A stretch of DNA of 59,043 nt from an uncultured Corynebacterium sp. Its GTDB lineage: Bacteria; Actinomycetota; Actinomycetes; Mycobacteriales; Mycobacteriaceae. Position numbers and translations under genes: made by a program. How positions within the stretch are numbered: the stretch's first letter is position 1; every line of letters begins with the position of its first letter. Below are positions 1-7,700 of this stretch, piece after piece. The notes beneath the pieces were generated by a model. The model searched no databases. It was not told where the DNA came from and saw only the letters and a list, made by a program, of their open reading frames with translations. Location of the stretch: assembly GCA_946220775.1 (NCBI GenBank), contig CAMIFC010000009.1:1-59043 (forward strand), given 5' to 3'.

Positions 1-333
1 GTCGGATTCGGAGCCGACACCGCCGATGAGGGTGATAATTCGGTCAGCGGATTCGATGTTTCCAACTACTGTGGCTGTTCCTGCAGGCAGGGTGATTTGT
101 TTGGTGGGGTGTGGTTTGTCGCTGGTCGGTGTTGTTAGCCCTTCTAGTCCGGCGGCGACCATGGGTTGTGGTAGTTCTGCCAGTGCGTGGATTGTGGCTC
201 CGGTGGCTTTTTGCATCGTGCCGACTAGGCGTAACGCTGTTTGGGTAATTCCCGTGGCGATTGCGGCTATTTTTTGGGCTGCCGGGATGGGGATTGGTGT
301 GAAGCATTGCCCGTGTTCAGTGATGTGCAGCAT
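1..333 (-). CDS. Partial alpha/beta hydrolase-like protein (DUF1023-type), 3' end off the window
   Basis: The frame is open from an ATG at 333, directly after the stop of the 334-648 gene, to the window edge (111 codons, no stop), so the gene continues to the left. The visible part is an Ala/Thr-rich helical lead-in followed near residues 93-111 by ESADRIITLIGGVGSESD. That resembles the start of the alpha/beta hydrolase core in actinobacterial DUF1023 proteins, where 'D.ADhV.V.VPG.GS' precedes the nucleophile region. The catalytic serine would lie outside the window. It is the third gene of a translationally coupled cluster with two small secreted-type helical proteins. Family assignment rests on a short stretch and is tentative. 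Confidence 0.5.
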   Translation of the reverse strand, partial: MLHITEHGQCFTPIPIPAAQKIAAIATGITQTALRLVGTMQKATGATIHALAELPQPMVAAGLEGLTTPTSDKPHPTKQITLPAGTATVVGNIESADRIITLIGGVGSESD

Positions 334-648
334 CTAGCCCAGTCCGGTGCGTAGCCCCACTAGTACGGATTTCGCTGATGCCAGCAGTTGGGCGTAGGTT
401 CCGGCTGATAGGCCGATGTATTGTGCGGAGTTTCCGGATGTGTTCACGGCATTCAGTGCGACGTTTGCGCGGTGATTTGCTGCTGTGGCTGCGGTGCTTT
501 CCCATACGCCAGCGGTATCTAATCCGATGCTTCGACAGTCGGCCGCAGACTCCTTGATACGGCGGCCGGCCTCCTTCCACCGCCCTGCAGCCGGGAATGA
601 GTTTTCGACCTCACTAACCGTCACTGACGGTGCCACCAGATCCATCAT
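334..648 (-). CDS. Small WXG100/ESX-like helical protein
   Basis: A 104-residue protein with no signal peptide or membrane segment, predicted to be largely helical and rich in Ala/Ser. A central AGVWEST sits where WXG100-type helical-hairpin proteins carry their W-x-G turn, with helix-forming sequence on both sides. Its ATG overlaps the stop of the upstream gene (ATGA) and its stop is followed at once by the next ATG, so the three genes are almost certainly co-translated. The context (EspC-like small protein upstream, DUF1023-like hydrolase downstream) matches actinobacterial clusters linked to type VII secretion. No ESX core gene is visible, and the WXG reading is an inference from weak similarity. 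Confidence 0.5.
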   Translation of the reverse strand: MMDLVAPSVTVSEVENSFPAAGRWKEAGRRIKESAADCRSIGLDTAGVWESTAATAANHRANVALNAVNTSGNSAQYIGLSAGTYAQLLASAKSVLVGLRTGLG

Positions 649-971
649 GATGCGATCTCCTGTGGAGCGACAGTGGGAGAAAGAATCGTTGCGGTGGTGT
701 TATCGTGCGACCGGGTGGCGTCCGAAAAAAGAAGAATGTCACCGCATAACCGTTCCCATTGGGAAAGCTGACTGTGCAGCACGCGTGGCAATCGGGCGTT
801 CGCGACCTCGACAGCTGCACGGAACCTCGCGCCGGGCCCAGATGCCAGCCCAAGCAGCTGATCCGCGTGACTGGCGGCCATGCGATGATTGCCCTGATAA
901 GTGTGAATAATGCGTCCCAGCTGCTCGGAATCGAGTACAAGCTCGCCGGAAGAATGTTGTTGTGGATTCAT
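645..971 (-). CDS. Small EspC-like helical protein
   Basis: A 108-residue protein starting at the ATG at 971 behind AAGGGGCGGGAC, a good ribosome-binding site. The N-terminal pattern (ELVLDSEQLGRIIHTYQG and then Ala-rich helix) resembles ESX-1 secretion-associated EspC-type proteins, which open with a 'V.p..L...a..' helix. The C-terminal segment LFSDATRSHDNT is encoded by a copy of the dispersed GGGTGGCGTCC motif. The gene overlaps the following gene by 4 bp. No membrane segment or enzymatic motif is seen. Function is unknown; co-secretion with its neighbour is an inference from arrangement. Confidence 0.5.
   Translation of the reverse strand: MNPQQHSSGELVLDSEQLGRIIHTYQGNHRMAASHADQLLGLASGPGARFRAAVEVANARLPRVLHSQLSQWERLCGDILLFSDATRSHDNTTATILSPTVAPQEIAS
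713..736 (+). repeat. Dispersed motif copy, consensus GGGTGGCGTCC(G/T)(A/G)AAAA
   Basis: This copy reads GGGTGGCGTCC then GAAAAAAGAAGAA. Cores (GGCGTCC) on the + strand: 717, 3838, 25680, 35807, 44610, 45501, 49827, 52563, 56956, 58957. Cores on the - strand (read as GGACGCC): 3001, 6247, 22952, 26527, 30845, 35048, 38233, 48979, 52521, 57768. Nine copies contain the full 11-mer GGGTGGCGTCC. Most are inside genes, commonly encoding Asp-Ala-Thr on the coding strand. None lies in the 13868-22660 element or in the 40-43.5 kb patch. Confidence 0.8.
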
Positions 972-1092
972 GTCCCGCCCCTTGTGTTGGTTGATTTGTT
1001 GTGGTGACTTCGACCTGCAGCGCAGGCGATGACATCGATGAAAGCAGATGGCCCGGACAACCAAAAGAGGCAACAAAAGCGACTGCCGAAAC

Positions 1093-1121
1093 TGTGGATA
1101 AGCAAAAGAAAGTTATCCACA
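1093..1121. promoter_or_regulatory. Inverted pair of perfect DnaA boxes
   Basis: TGTGGATAA (1093-1101) and TTATCCACA (1113-1121) are two exact copies of the consensus DnaA box TTATCCACA in opposite orientation, separated by 11 bp of purine-rich sequence. They lie in the 199-bp gap between two divergent genes (EspC-like at 971, nitrilase at 1171). No dnaA, dnaN or gidA is nearby, so this is more likely a DnaA-titrating or regulatory site than the origin itself. Confidence 0.6.
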
Positions 1122-1170
1122 ACTACCGAGTCGACGGCGAACGCGCCGGGTTTCTGGTTTCCTTGTATAC

Positions 1171-2106
1171 ATGCGCATTGCAGTGATCCAGATGAATGCC
1201 CAATCGGACGTGGAAGCTAACCTTGCGTTGATCCGGAAATACATTGCCGGTTCGGCGAAAAATGGCGCTGACCTCGTGGTCTTCCCCGAGGCCGCGATGT
1301 TCCCGTTTGACGCCGGCCGGCTCGACACGATTGCCCAACCGCTGGATGGCCCGTTTGCCCGGGCGATCATCTCCACAGCGAAAGAGCACGGCATCACCGC
1401 GGTGGTCGGAATGTTCACTCCCGCAGATACCGTGTACCGCCACCCGAATGGGGAATTGAAGACGGAACGCCCCGAACAATACGGTGAGGCCAATGTGGTG
1501 CACCGCGTCCACAACACCCTGCTAGTCGCAGGCCCGCACGTGGTCACGCACTATCACAAGATTCACACCTACGATGCCTTCGGATTCAAGGAATCCAACA
1601 CCGTCCGCCCAGGCGAGCGTCGCGTGGTGTTCGATCTCGGTGGGATCACGATTGGGCTGGCAACCTGCTACGACATTCGTTTCCCAACGCACTTCATCGC
1701 GCTGGCAGAAGCTGGCGCGAAGGTGATCATGGTGCCGACCAGCTGGGCGGACGGGCCAGGAAAGCTCGAGCAGTGGCGCGCACTGACCGCTGCCCGCGCC
1801 TTGGACACCGGCTGCTACCTCGTCGCGGCGGGCATGGCCCGACCCGGCGACCCGGCTGAGTACGGCAAGGCGGAAGGTCCCACAGGAATCGGCCATTCGG
1901 TGATCATGAGCCCGCAGGGCGCGAAGTTGGCGGAGACCGGCTACGCAGCCCAGGTGCTGACCGTCGACGTGGATCCCAGTTTCGTGGACAAGGCGCGCAA
2001 GGGTTTGCCGGTGCTGGCTGGGCACGCACAGGATCAGGGGCTCGGCACGGCGGTATTCAACGCCAGCGAAGCCAGCGATGCGAGCGAAAACTCCGACGAG
2101 GCGTAA
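1171..2106 (+). CDS. Carbon-nitrogen hydrolase (nitrilase superfamily amidase)
   Basis: A 311-residue cytosolic enzyme of the nitrilase superfamily, which hydrolyses non-peptide C-N bonds of amides or deaminated glutathione/omega-amides. The Glu-Lys-Cys catalytic triad is visible in order: Glu in VVFPEAAMF (about residue 40), Lys in THYHKIHTYD (about 130) and Cys in LATCYDIRFP (about 166). The length is normal for the family. The C-terminal tail (ASEASDASENSDEA) is a low-complexity extension not needed for the fold. The ATG at 1171 begins the conserved first strand (MRIAVIQMN); the ribosome-binding site is weak. The exact substrate cannot be read from sequence. The nearby divergent cluster and the DnaA boxes do not indicate a pathway. 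Confidence 0.85.
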   Translation: MRIAVIQMNAQSDVEANLALIRKYIAGSAKNGADLVVFPEAAMFPFDAGRLDTIAQPLDGPFARAIISTAKEHGITAVVGMFTPADTVYRHPNGELKTERPEQYGEANVVHRVHNTLLVAGPHVVTHYHKIHTYDAFGFKESNTVRPGERRVVFDLGGITIGLATCYDIRFPTHFIALAEAGAKVIMVPTSWADGPGKLEQWRALTAARALDTGCYLVAAGMARPGDPAEYGKAEGPTGIGHSVIMSPQGAKLAETGYAAQVLTVDVDPSFVDKARKGLPVLAGHAQDQGLGTAVFNASEASDASENSDEA

Positions 2107-2140
2107 CGCTTAACGAGTAACGACGTCGGCCAGTCCAACG

Positions 2141-3535
2141 TCAGCGACGGTCATAGTGGATCCGGGACTCGCGCACACCGTGCGCCTTAAGTCGCGTGAC
2201 CGTCGCCTCCGTCATTGTGCGGCTACCCGCGATGAAGATCTGTGGCTTATCCGCCTGCCCGTCGGTGGAGACAACGCGATCAAGCGGGCCAATGCGCAGG
2301 GAATTCCACCACGATGCCGGTAAATCCGAGTTCACCAGATCATCGTCCGATGGGACCTCTTGGACGACGGGAATCAGTGTCAGCCAATCCCAGGCATCAG
2401 CGAAGCTGCACATGCTGCGGATTTCATACAGCTCAGCGATCCGTCTTGCACCAAAGTACAACGTCACCTGCGGCGGGTCAGCCATGATCGACAGGTCCAG
2501 GATCATCGCTCGCAGCGGCGCCAGCCCCGTCGAGCCGCCGACCATCACCACGGGCTTGCCGGTGGCGTCTGCAAGCTCCACATCGACCTGCATGTTTCCG
2601 TAGTTGTTGCCGATGGCCCACTGATCGCCGACCTGCGTCTCGTTAATAATGCCGAGCGAAAAATCACCCACGCCGCGCACGTGGAATTCCACCAGGCCGT
2701 CGGGGTTGAACGGGATCGCCGGTGAGAGGCAACGCCACTTCTTCGGCGTGTATGGCGTCCGGACGTCGAGGTATTGCCCGGACCACCAGGGCCGTGGCGG
2801 TTCCGTGCGCAGCCGAATGATGCTGATTGGCGGTCGATAGCCATCCGGCTCATCAGTAAACGCCGGGATAACTTCCACGACAGTCGCCGCGGTGAGCGCT
2901 TGCGGCTTATCCTCGGCGGATTCGGCCGCCCCGATCGCGAGGATGTGGCAGGTCATTTCGATAGCTTCCCGGTACATCTGCGCATATTCGCTATTTTTCA
3001 GGACGCCACCCGGCCCCAGCAATGTCTCCTCCACCATCGTGGCGAGCGCTTGGTAGTGTTCGGCTCCCAATCCGTACTTGCGGAAGTCGTGGCCGAGGGC
3101 GAGGAGGAATTCGGCGGCATCGGCGTGGAATTCGCCGGCGTATTCACTATTTAGGGTGTTGTTGCGGGAGAGGCCCGCGGCGATGAGTTGCAGTGTTCTA
3201 TCGAGCACACTGCGTTTAAGCCTAAGATGTGTCCACCGTGCTGGGGCAGTGCGCCCGGCGAGGGCTGCAGGGTCGTCGAACATCTGGGCGCTTCCGCCGC
3301 CGGAGCTGGATGGCGTTTCAGCCGCAGGATAGTCGCCGGGGGTGTAAGCAGGATTCTGTGCCGCGTAGACGGGCATGATGACGTCTTCCAACGGAGGGGC
3401 GCTGACAGCGAAATGGAGGAGGGTACGCTCCGCAAGATTTGGCAGATCGTTCTGTATGGGTGTGAGGAGTTCAGTCACTGTTGGGTTAGTAATGGGACCC
3501 ACGTCGGGTGATGTTGCGAAGCGGTGTTGCGTCAC
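2141..3535 (-). CDS. Globin-reductase fusion (flavohemoglobin-like FAD/NAD(P)H oxidoreductase)
   Basis: About 464 residues from a GTG at 3535, preceded by AGGAG at a good spacing. A longer reading from a TTG at 3556 is possible but would start upstream of the ribosome-binding site. The middle part (about residues 115-200) is globin-like, with a candidate proximal histidine in LGAEHYQALA. A ferredoxin-reductase module follows: FAD-binding RCLSPAIP (variant of RxYS) near 285 and the NAD(P)-binding GGSTGLAPLRAM near 345. The C-terminus ends in IHYDRR, slightly short of classic Hmp. Such proteins typically detoxify nitric oxide or reduce other acceptors using NAD(P)H. The N-terminal 100 residues are poorly conserved and Ser/Pro-rich. 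A copy of the dispersed motif encodes GGVLKNS within the globin part. Confidence 0.75.
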   Translation of the reverse strand: MTQHRFATSPDVGPITNPTVTELLTPIQNDLPNLAERTLLHFAVSAPPLEDVIMPVYAAQNPAYTPGDYPAAETPSSSGGGSAQMFDDPAALAGRTAPARWTHLRLKRSVLDRTLQLIAAGLSRNNTLNSEYAGEFHADAAEFLLALGHDFRKYGLGAEHYQALATMVEETLLGPGGVLKNSEYAQMYREAIEMTCHILAIGAAESAEDKPQALTAATVVEVIPAFTDEPDGYRPPISIIRLRTEPPRPWWSGQYLDVRTPYTPKKWRCLSPAIPFNPDGLVEFHVRGVGDFSLGIINETQVGDQWAIGNNYGNMQVDVELADATGKPVVMVGGSTGLAPLRAMILDLSIMADPPQVTLYFGARRIAELYEIRSMCSFADAWDWLTLIPVVQEVPSDDDLVNSDLPASWWNSLRIGPLDRVVSTDGQADKPQIFIAGSRTMTEATVTRLKAHGVRESRIHYDRR

Positions 3536-3709
3536 TTCGATGCTCCTCTGTTGCAACTTGGATGGTGTTATTTATCTGGCAGTTCCATGCTCGGTTCGGA
3601 GCTCATTCTTGCACGTCGGCTGGCAAATCTCTATATACTTATAAACTTTCTATATAACACTTAACAGGCGAAATCTGGCTACATTTTGTATGCAAAGAAA
3701 ATGGCCGAA

Positions 3710-3759
3710 CTTGAGTGGAATAGACTCACCTTTGAGGTGGTTGAGCATAGTGAACTCAA
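3710..3759. promoter_or_regulatory. Two HAIR (HspR) operator boxes upstream of clpB
   Basis: TTGAGT-N7-ACTCA (3711-3728) and TTGAGC-N7-ACTCAA (3741-3759) both match the actinobacterial HspR-binding HAIR inverted repeat CTTGAGT-N7-ACTCAAG. Their centres are about 30 bp apart, roughly three helical turns. They lie about 110-160 bp before the clpB start, consistent with heat-inducible repression by HspR. Confidence 0.8.
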
Positions 3760-3831
3760 TTAGACTGGGAGTCGTTGGGCACGCGAAGTCTTGTAGCCGA
3801 TGAACCCCAGCGGATGTGATCGGGCGTGTGG

Positions 3832-3862
3832 CCGGATGGCGTCCGAAAGAATAGGAAGAAGG
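3832..3862 (+). repeat. Dispersed motif copy in the clpB leader
   Basis: GGATGGCGTCCGAAAGAATAG, followed by a GGAAGAAGGAAG purine run that doubles as the clpB ribosome-binding site. It shows the motif serving as 5' leader sequence rather than coding DNA. Confidence 0.6.
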
Positions 3863-3871
3863 AAGATAACA

Positions 3872-6505
3872 ATGACGAGCTTTACTCCAACCACCAAAAC
3901 CCGCGAGGCCATGCAGGCGACGCTGCAGGACGCGTCGAAGCGGGGCAACCCAGATATTCGCACTGGGCACCTACTGGTTGCGCTGCTGGATCAGGAAGGT
4001 TCCATCGCGCTACCCGTGTTGACCGCCGCGGGTGTTAACGCCGATGCCGTGCGCAATCAGGCGCGCACCTTAGTTGAGGGCTACCCCAGCGCTAAGGGCA
4101 GTGGGATGGCCAACCCGAATTTCGACCGTGATGCGCTCAATGCCATGACGGCCGCTCAGGAACTCGCCGAAGAACTCGGTGACACTTACGTATCCACTGA
4201 GGTGTTGCTGGCGGCGATTGCGAAGGGCGATTCCGACGCAGCGAAGGCACTGCATAACCTCGGCGGCACCTTCGATGCGCTGCGTGGCGCATTCGAATCC
4301 GTCCGTGGCAACCGCAAGGTCACCACGGAAGAACCAGAAGGTCAGTTCCAGGCGCTGGAGAAGTACTCCACCGACCTGACCGCCGCCGCCCGTGCCGGGA
4401 AAATTGACCCGGTGATCGGCCGTGATCAAGAGATCAGACGCGTGGTGCAAGTGCTTTCGAGGCGAACAAAGAACAACCCCGTGCTCATCGGTGAGCCCGG
4501 CGTGGGTAAGACCGCCATCGTGGAAGGCCTGGCCCGCCGTATCGTCGCTGGTGACGTGCCGGAGTCGCTGAAGGGCAAGAAGCTGGTCTCACTCGACCTC
4601 GGATCGATGCTCGCCGGTGCGAAGTACCGTGGCGAATTCGAAGAACGCTTGAAGAGCGTGCTGGATGAGATCAAGGAGGCCGACGGTGAAATCGTGACCT
4701 TCATTGACGAGCTGCACACGATCGTTGGCGCTGGTGCCGGTGGCGATTCCGCCATGGACGCCGGCAACATGATCAAGCCGCTGCTCGCCCGCGGTGAGCT
4801 GCGCCTGGTGGGTGCCACCACCCTGGACGAGTACCGCCAGCACATCGAAAAGGACCCGGCGCTGGAGCGTCGCTTCCAACAGGTGTACGTTGGCGAGCCA
4901 ACCCCAGAGGACACGATCGGTATTCTGCGTGGCCTCAAGGAGCGCTACGAGGTGCACCACGGTGTTCGGATTCAGGACTCGGCGCTGGTCGCTGCGTCCA
5001 CCCTGTCCGACCGCTACATCACCAGCCGATTCCTGCCGGATAAGGCGATCGACCTGGTTGACGAGGCCGCATCCCGACTGCGCATGGAGATCGACTCCCG
5101 ACCAGAGGAGATCGACAATGCAGAACGTATTGTCCGCCGCCTCGAGATTGAGGAAATGGCGCTAGAGAAGGAGACCGACGAGGCATCCAAGCAGCGCCTG
5201 GCACGCCTGCGTTCGGAACTGGCCGACGAGAAGGAAAAACTCGCCGGACTGACCGCACGTTGGGAAAACGAGAAGTCCAGCATCGACTCGCTGCGTGGAA
5301 TTAAGGAGGAGCTCGACGAGCTTCGCCGCGATTCCGAGATCGCAGAGCGGGAAGGCGACTTTGCCAAGGTTGCTGAGCTTCGTTACGGGCGGATCCCAGA
5401 TGCGGAGAAGCGACTGGAAGAAGCTGAGAAAGCTCAGGAACGTTCGCAGGCTGAGCAGCACGACCCGATGCTGACCGAGGAGGTCACCCCGGACACGATC
5501 GCGGAGGTGGTCTCTGTATGGACGGGTATTCCGGCGGGCAAGATGCTGCAGGGCGAAACCGAGAAGCTGCTGGCCATGGAGAAAGTCCTGGCCGGTCGCG
5601 TTGTCGGCCAGGAGCAGGCAGTCGCTGCGGTGTCCGACGCGGTGCGTCGGGCGCGCGCTGGTGTTGCGGATCCGAATCGGCCAACTGGTTCCTTCCTCTT
5701 CCTCGGCCCCACGGGCGTTGGTAAGACGGAGCTGGCCAAGGCGTTAGCGGAGTTCCTCTTCGACGATGAGCACGCGATGGTGCGCATCGATATGTCGGAG
5801 TTCGGCGAGAAGCACTCTGTTGCTCGTCTCGTCGGTGCCCCTCCGGGATACGTTGGCTACGACCAGGGCGGTCAGCTGACCGAGGCGGTGCGTCGTCGCC
5901 CGTACACGGTCGTGCTGTTCGACGAGGTCGAGAAGGCCCACCCGGATGTCTTCGACATTCTGCTGCAGGTGTTGGACGAAGGTCGCTTGACCGACGGCCA
6001 GGGCCGCACGGTGGACTTCCGTAATACGATGCTGATCCTGACGTCCAACCTGGGCGCCGGCGGTACCCATGAGCAGGTCATGGATGCGGTGAAGGCCGCG
6101 TTCAAGCCGGAGTTCATCAACCGCCTGGACGACGTGCTGATCTTCGACCCATTGTCGGAGGAACAGCTGGAGCACATCGTCGACATTCAGATTGGCAGCC
6201 TTGCCGACCGTCTCGCCGCCCGCCGGTTGGAATTGGATGTTTCTTCGGACGCCAAACGCTGGCTCGCTGAGCGTGGTTACGACCCTGCTTACGGAGCCCG
6301 GCCGCTACGTCGGTTGATTCAAAAGGCGATTGGTGACGCGCTGGCCAAGGAGTTGCTGTCCGGTGCCATCCGTGATGGTGATGTGGTGAAGGTGGATGTT
6401 GATCCAGACAACGCTGACACCGCGGATAACCTGTGGATCCACGCAGGTGGCAGCGTTGATAGTGATGGCGACGCTGATGGCGCCACCACCGATAGCGCGA
6501 ACTAA
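3872..6505 (+). CDS. clpB: ATP-dependent disaggregase ClpB
   Basis: An 877-residue Hsp100 chaperone that, with DnaK, threads proteins out of aggregates in the cytosol. Domains in order: the Clp N-domain (about 1-145), the first AAA+ module with Walker A GEPGVGKT (about 206) and Walker B with TFIDELHT, the coiled-coil middle domain (about 400-520, rich in Glu/Lys/Arg), and the second AAA+ module with Walker A GPTGVGKT (about 611) and VLFDEVEKAH, then the D2-small domain. The ATG at 3872 is chosen because GGAAGAAGGAAG lies just upstream and homologs begin there. A longer frame upstream is not needed. A dispersed motif copy (core 3838) overlaps the leader and supplies part of the ribosome-binding region. 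Two HAIR boxes upstream point to HspR control. The stop overlaps the convergent CoA-transferase gene by 4 bp. Confidence 0.97.
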   Translation: MTSFTPTTKTREAMQATLQDASKRGNPDIRTGHLLVALLDQEGSIALPVLTAAGVNADAVRNQARTLVEGYPSAKGSGMANPNFDRDALNAMTAAQELAEELGDTYVSTEVLLAAIAKGDSDAAKALHNLGGTFDALRGAFESVRGNRKVTTEEPEGQFQALEKYSTDLTAAARAGKIDPVIGRDQEIRRVVQVLSRRTKNNPVLIGEPGVGKTAIVEGLARRIVAGDVPESLKGKKLVSLDLGSMLAGAKYRGEFEERLKSVLDEIKEADGEIVTFIDELHTIVGAGAGGDSAMDAGNMIKPLLARGELRLVGATTLDEYRQHIEKDPALERRFQQVYVGEPTPEDTIGILRGLKERYEVHHGVRIQDSALVAASTLSDRYITSRFLPDKAIDLVDEAASRLRMEIDSRPEEIDNAERIVRRLEIEEMALEKETDEASKQRLARLRSELADEKEKLAGLTARWENEKSSIDSLRGIKEELDELRRDSEIAEREGDFAKVAELRYGRIPDAEKRLEEAEKAQERSQAEQHDPMLTEEVTPDTIAEVVSVWTGIPAGKMLQGETEKLLAMEKVLAGRVVGQEQAVAAVSDAVRRARAGVADPNRPTGSFLFLGPTGVGKTELAKALAEFLFDDEHAMVRIDMSEFGEKHSVARLVGAPPGYVGYDQGGQLTEAVRRRPYTVVLFDEVEKAHPDVFDILLQVLDEGRLTDGQGRTVDFRNTMLILTSNLGAGGTHEQVMDAVKAAFKPEFINRLDDVLIFDPLSEEQLEHIVDIQIGSLADRLAARRLELDVSSDAKRWLAERGYDPAYGARPLRRLIQKAIGDALAKELLSGAIRDGDVVKVDVDPDNADTADNLWIHAGGSVDSDGDADGATTDSAN

Positions 6506-7635
6506 TGCGCGTTGATTGGCGCTGCACTGGATGATTGCGGCGCTGCGCTAGGCAAGTGCGGCGCGGGCGTGCGGTACTCCACCGGGGTTCGGGAGAACTC
6601 CACCGGGTTCCGCACGCCCTTTGTTGCGCCTAGGGACACCACGGGATCGAGCTCCAGGAGCTTGGCGAAATCGAAGGCCTGCGCGATGTCATTGACCGGT
6701 CCGGCTGGCACCCCGGCTTCGCGGAGGGCCTGGAACCAGTGATCCGCGCTGGCGGTGACAAGCACCTCGTCCATCAATGCCACTAGTTCTTCGCGGTGTG
6801 CGACCCGGTCCGCGTTGGTGAGGAACCGCGGATCATCCTTCAACTCCGGTAGTTTCAGGACGTCACAGGTGCGGCGGAACAAGGAATCGTTGCCGGCCGC
6901 GATGGTGAGTGAGCGGTCTGACGTCCTGAAAACTTGGTAAGGGGCAATCGACGGGTGAGTATTGCCTGCGGCCTTGGCCACGACCCCGGCGTTGACGAAC
7001 GCGGAGGCCTGGTTGGTGAGGGAGGAAAGCAGGCTGCTCAGCAGGTTGATCTCGATGTGCTGACCCTCGCCGGTGGCGTTGCGGTGATTAATCGCGGCGA
7101 GCACCCCGAGGCCCAAATGAAGGCCGGTGAGCACATCGACGAGCGCGACGCCCACCTTCGACGGCTGATCGGGCTCGCCGGTGATTGACATGAGCCCGCC
7201 GACGGCCTGCACCATCAGATCATAGCCGCCAATATCCGAACCGGCTTTGGAACCGAAACCAGACAGGGAGGCATACACCAAACCTGGATTGAGCTGGGCC
7301 AACGAGTCATAGTCCAGCCCCTTGCGGGCCATCGTTCTGGGGCGGAAATTTTCGATCAGGATATCCGCGCTAGCGGCGATCTCGCGGGCCTGATCGCAAC
7401 CTTCCGGGGTGGAAAGGTCGATCTCCACGGTTTCCTTATTGCGGTTGACGCCGCAGAAGTACGTGGACAGGCCGTCTTCGGTGTAGGGCGGACCCCAGTG
7501 GCGGGTGTCGTCCCCGGTGCCGGGGCGTTCGATCTTGATGACGCGCGCGCCGAAATCGGCGAGCATCATGGACAGGTACGGTCCGGCGAGGACTCGGGAG
7601 AAATCTGCAACAACAAGGCCGTCGAGTGGACCCAT
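6502..7635 (-). CDS. CaiB/BaiF class III CoA-transferase, likely glutarate/dicarboxylate CoA-transferase
   Basis: A 377-residue family III CoA-transferase, moving CoA between an acyl-CoA donor and a free carboxylic acid. The N-terminal MGPLDGLVVADFSRVLAGPY, the ENFRPRTMARKGLDYDSL region and the catalytic aspartate in IGGYDLMVQA (about residue 168) are typical. Among family members the closest functional analogue suggested by context is the glutarate CoA-transferase (SUGCT/C7orf10 type), because the next gene upstream in the operon is a glutaryl-CoA-dehydrogenase-like enzyme and a TRAP dicarboxylate transporter lies beyond the regulator. The last residues (SAAPQSSSAAPINAH) are a low-complexity tail. 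It is transcribed after the dehydrogenase with a 65-bp gap and converges on clpB with a 4-bp overlap. Substrate assignment is inference. Confidence 0.85.
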   Translation of the reverse strand: MGPLDGLVVADFSRVLAGPYLSMMLADFGARVIKIERPGTGDDTRHWGPPYTEDGLSTYFCGVNRNKETVEIDLSTPEGCDQAREIAASADILIENFRPRTMARKGLDYDSLAQLNPGLVYASLSGFGSKAGSDIGGYDLMVQAVGGLMSITGEPDQPSKVGVALVDVLTGLHLGLGVLAAINHRNATGEGQHIEINLLSSLLSSLTNQASAFVNAGVVAKAAGNTHPSIAPYQVFRTSDRSLTIAAGNDSLFRRTCDVLKLPELKDDPRFLTNADRVAHREELVALMDEVLVTASADHWFQALREAGVPAGPVNDIAQAFDFAKLLELDPVVSLGATKGVRNPVEFSRTPVEYRTPAPHLPSAAPQSSSAAPINAH

Positions 7636-7700
7636 GGGCGGTACCTCCTTGTGGAGCGTGTGGTGGTTGCGGGTTGGTGCTGGGTGCGGTGGCGTGCGGC

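Noticed and set aside
2754..2760. GGCGTCC in the globin-reductase gene
   Set aside because: Core only, not followed by the A-rich run; not counted as a motif copy. The same applies to GGCGTCC near 15848 in the mobile element.
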